Below, one piece after another: positions 5,883 to 6,134 of a stretch of 6,134 nt of DNA (its first letter is position 1; every line of letters starts with the position of its first letter). Source of the DNA: Candidatus Nanopelagicaceae bacterium (GTDB lineage Bacteria > Actinomycetota > Actinomycetes > Nanopelagicales > Nanopelagicaceae); NCBI GenBank assembly GCA_947488635.1, contig CANLAY010000062.1, forward strand, positions 1 through 6,134. The letters run 5' to 3'. Below the pieces are notes generated by a model that saw only the letters and a list, made by a program, of their open reading frames with translations, ran no database searches and was not told the origin of the DNA. The position numbers and the translations under genes are program-made.

Positions 5883-6134
5883 CTAGCTCTGCTTAACTAA
5901 TTTAACTGTTAAGCCAAGTTCATTATCTCCAATACTCAGTGCACTATCTACTTGCATTTGAGTTGCCAGCACTTCACCTTGGATATGAGATAAATCTGCA
6001 GCGATTGCAGTCATCACATCAGCATTAGCGTTGTAGGAGATATTGATTCGGTCAGAAATATCAAAACCATTAGTTTTGCGAGCATCTTGAATAAAGCGAA
6101 CAACTTCACGTACCAGTCCAGCACTTATTAGAGC
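5883..6134 (-). CDS. ileS: Isoleucyl-tRNA synthetase, C-terminal end (5' part outside window)
   Basis: The minus strand reads openly from the window edge at 6134 through 83 codons to a TAG at 5885-5883. The translation contains AGLVREVVRFIQDARK and DISDRINISY, a hallmark of the C-terminal region of IleS, followed by LSHIQGEVLATQM and the terminus LGLTVKLVKQS. IleS charges tRNA-Ile; this part lies after the anticodon-binding domain. The protein ends without the Cys-rich zinc finger of E. coli IleS, which fits the longer, eukaryote-like IleS type common in Actinobacteria (inference). In Streptomyces ileS lies in the same general neighbourhood, downstream of divIVA. Here it converges on yggT with no intergenic base. 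Confidence 0.88.
   Translation of the reverse strand, partial: ALISAGLVREVVRFIQDARKTNGFDISDRINISYNANADVMTAIAADLSHIQGEVLATQMQVDSALSIGDNELGLTVKLVKQS
5891..5914. repeat. 7-bp inverted repeat in the ileS 3' end near the convergent stops
   Basis: GCTTAAC (5891-5897) and GTTAAGC (5908-5914) are exact reverse complements with a 10-base loop. The repeat lies inside ileS, just beyond the yggT stop. Neither strand has a clear T-run after the stem, so it is at best a weak bidirectional terminator or mRNA 3' end structure. Confidence 0.3.

Overview
The window is a compact piece of a bacterial division and cell wall (dcw) cluster. Its gene order is the one typical of Actinobacteria: murG (3' part) - murC - ftsQ - ftsZ - pgeF (yfiH/ylmD) - yggS (ylmE) - sepF - yggT (ylmG/sepG), all on the plus strand. 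It is followed tail-to-tail by the 3' end of ileS on the minus strand. There is no ftsA, and sepF is present, as expected for Actinobacteria. The FtsZ N-terminus ([15 protein letters not shown]) and C-terminal tail ([10 protein letters not shown]) are also of actinobacterial type. Base composition is low for that phylum: spot counts of 60-base lines give about 40-50% G+C. Gene junctions are extremely tight. Together this suggests a streamlined, low-GC actinobacterium such as the freshwater acI / Nanopelagicales group. The phylum is well supported; the order is inference.

Layout. Positions 2-2512 hold murG, murC and ftsQ, joined by two identical zero-spacing TAAATG junctions. Positions 2513-2661 are the only substantial non-coding gap (149 bases). 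It carries an A-rich tract, a plausible promoter, a 14-bp RNA hairpin and a strong Shine-Dalgarno sequence, all leading to ftsZ. Positions 2662-5882 hold ftsZ, pgeF, yggS, sepF and yggT, with gaps of 2, -4, 12 and 7 bases, probably one transcript driven at least partly from the ftsZ promoter. Positions 5883-6134 are the C-terminal end of IleS on the minus strand, with its stop codon directly touching the yggT stop.

How the genes work together. MurG and MurC make peptidoglycan precursors. FtsQ is a membrane scaffold of the divisome. FtsZ forms the Z-ring, and SepF anchors it to the membrane in place of FtsA. YggT is a small membrane protein linked to division in Actinobacteria. PgeF and YggS are housekeeping enzymes that travel with this cluster: removal of mis-made UDP-MurNAc peptides or purine nucleoside metabolism for PgeF, and PLP homeostasis for YggS.

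I see no mobile element, CRISPR array, tRNA or novel multi-gene system. The points worth a second look are two strong inverted repeats flanking ftsZ (one in its leader, one just after its stop codon inside pgeF), the absence of divIVA/wag31 from its usual place after yggT, and the abutting convergent stop codons of yggT and ileS.
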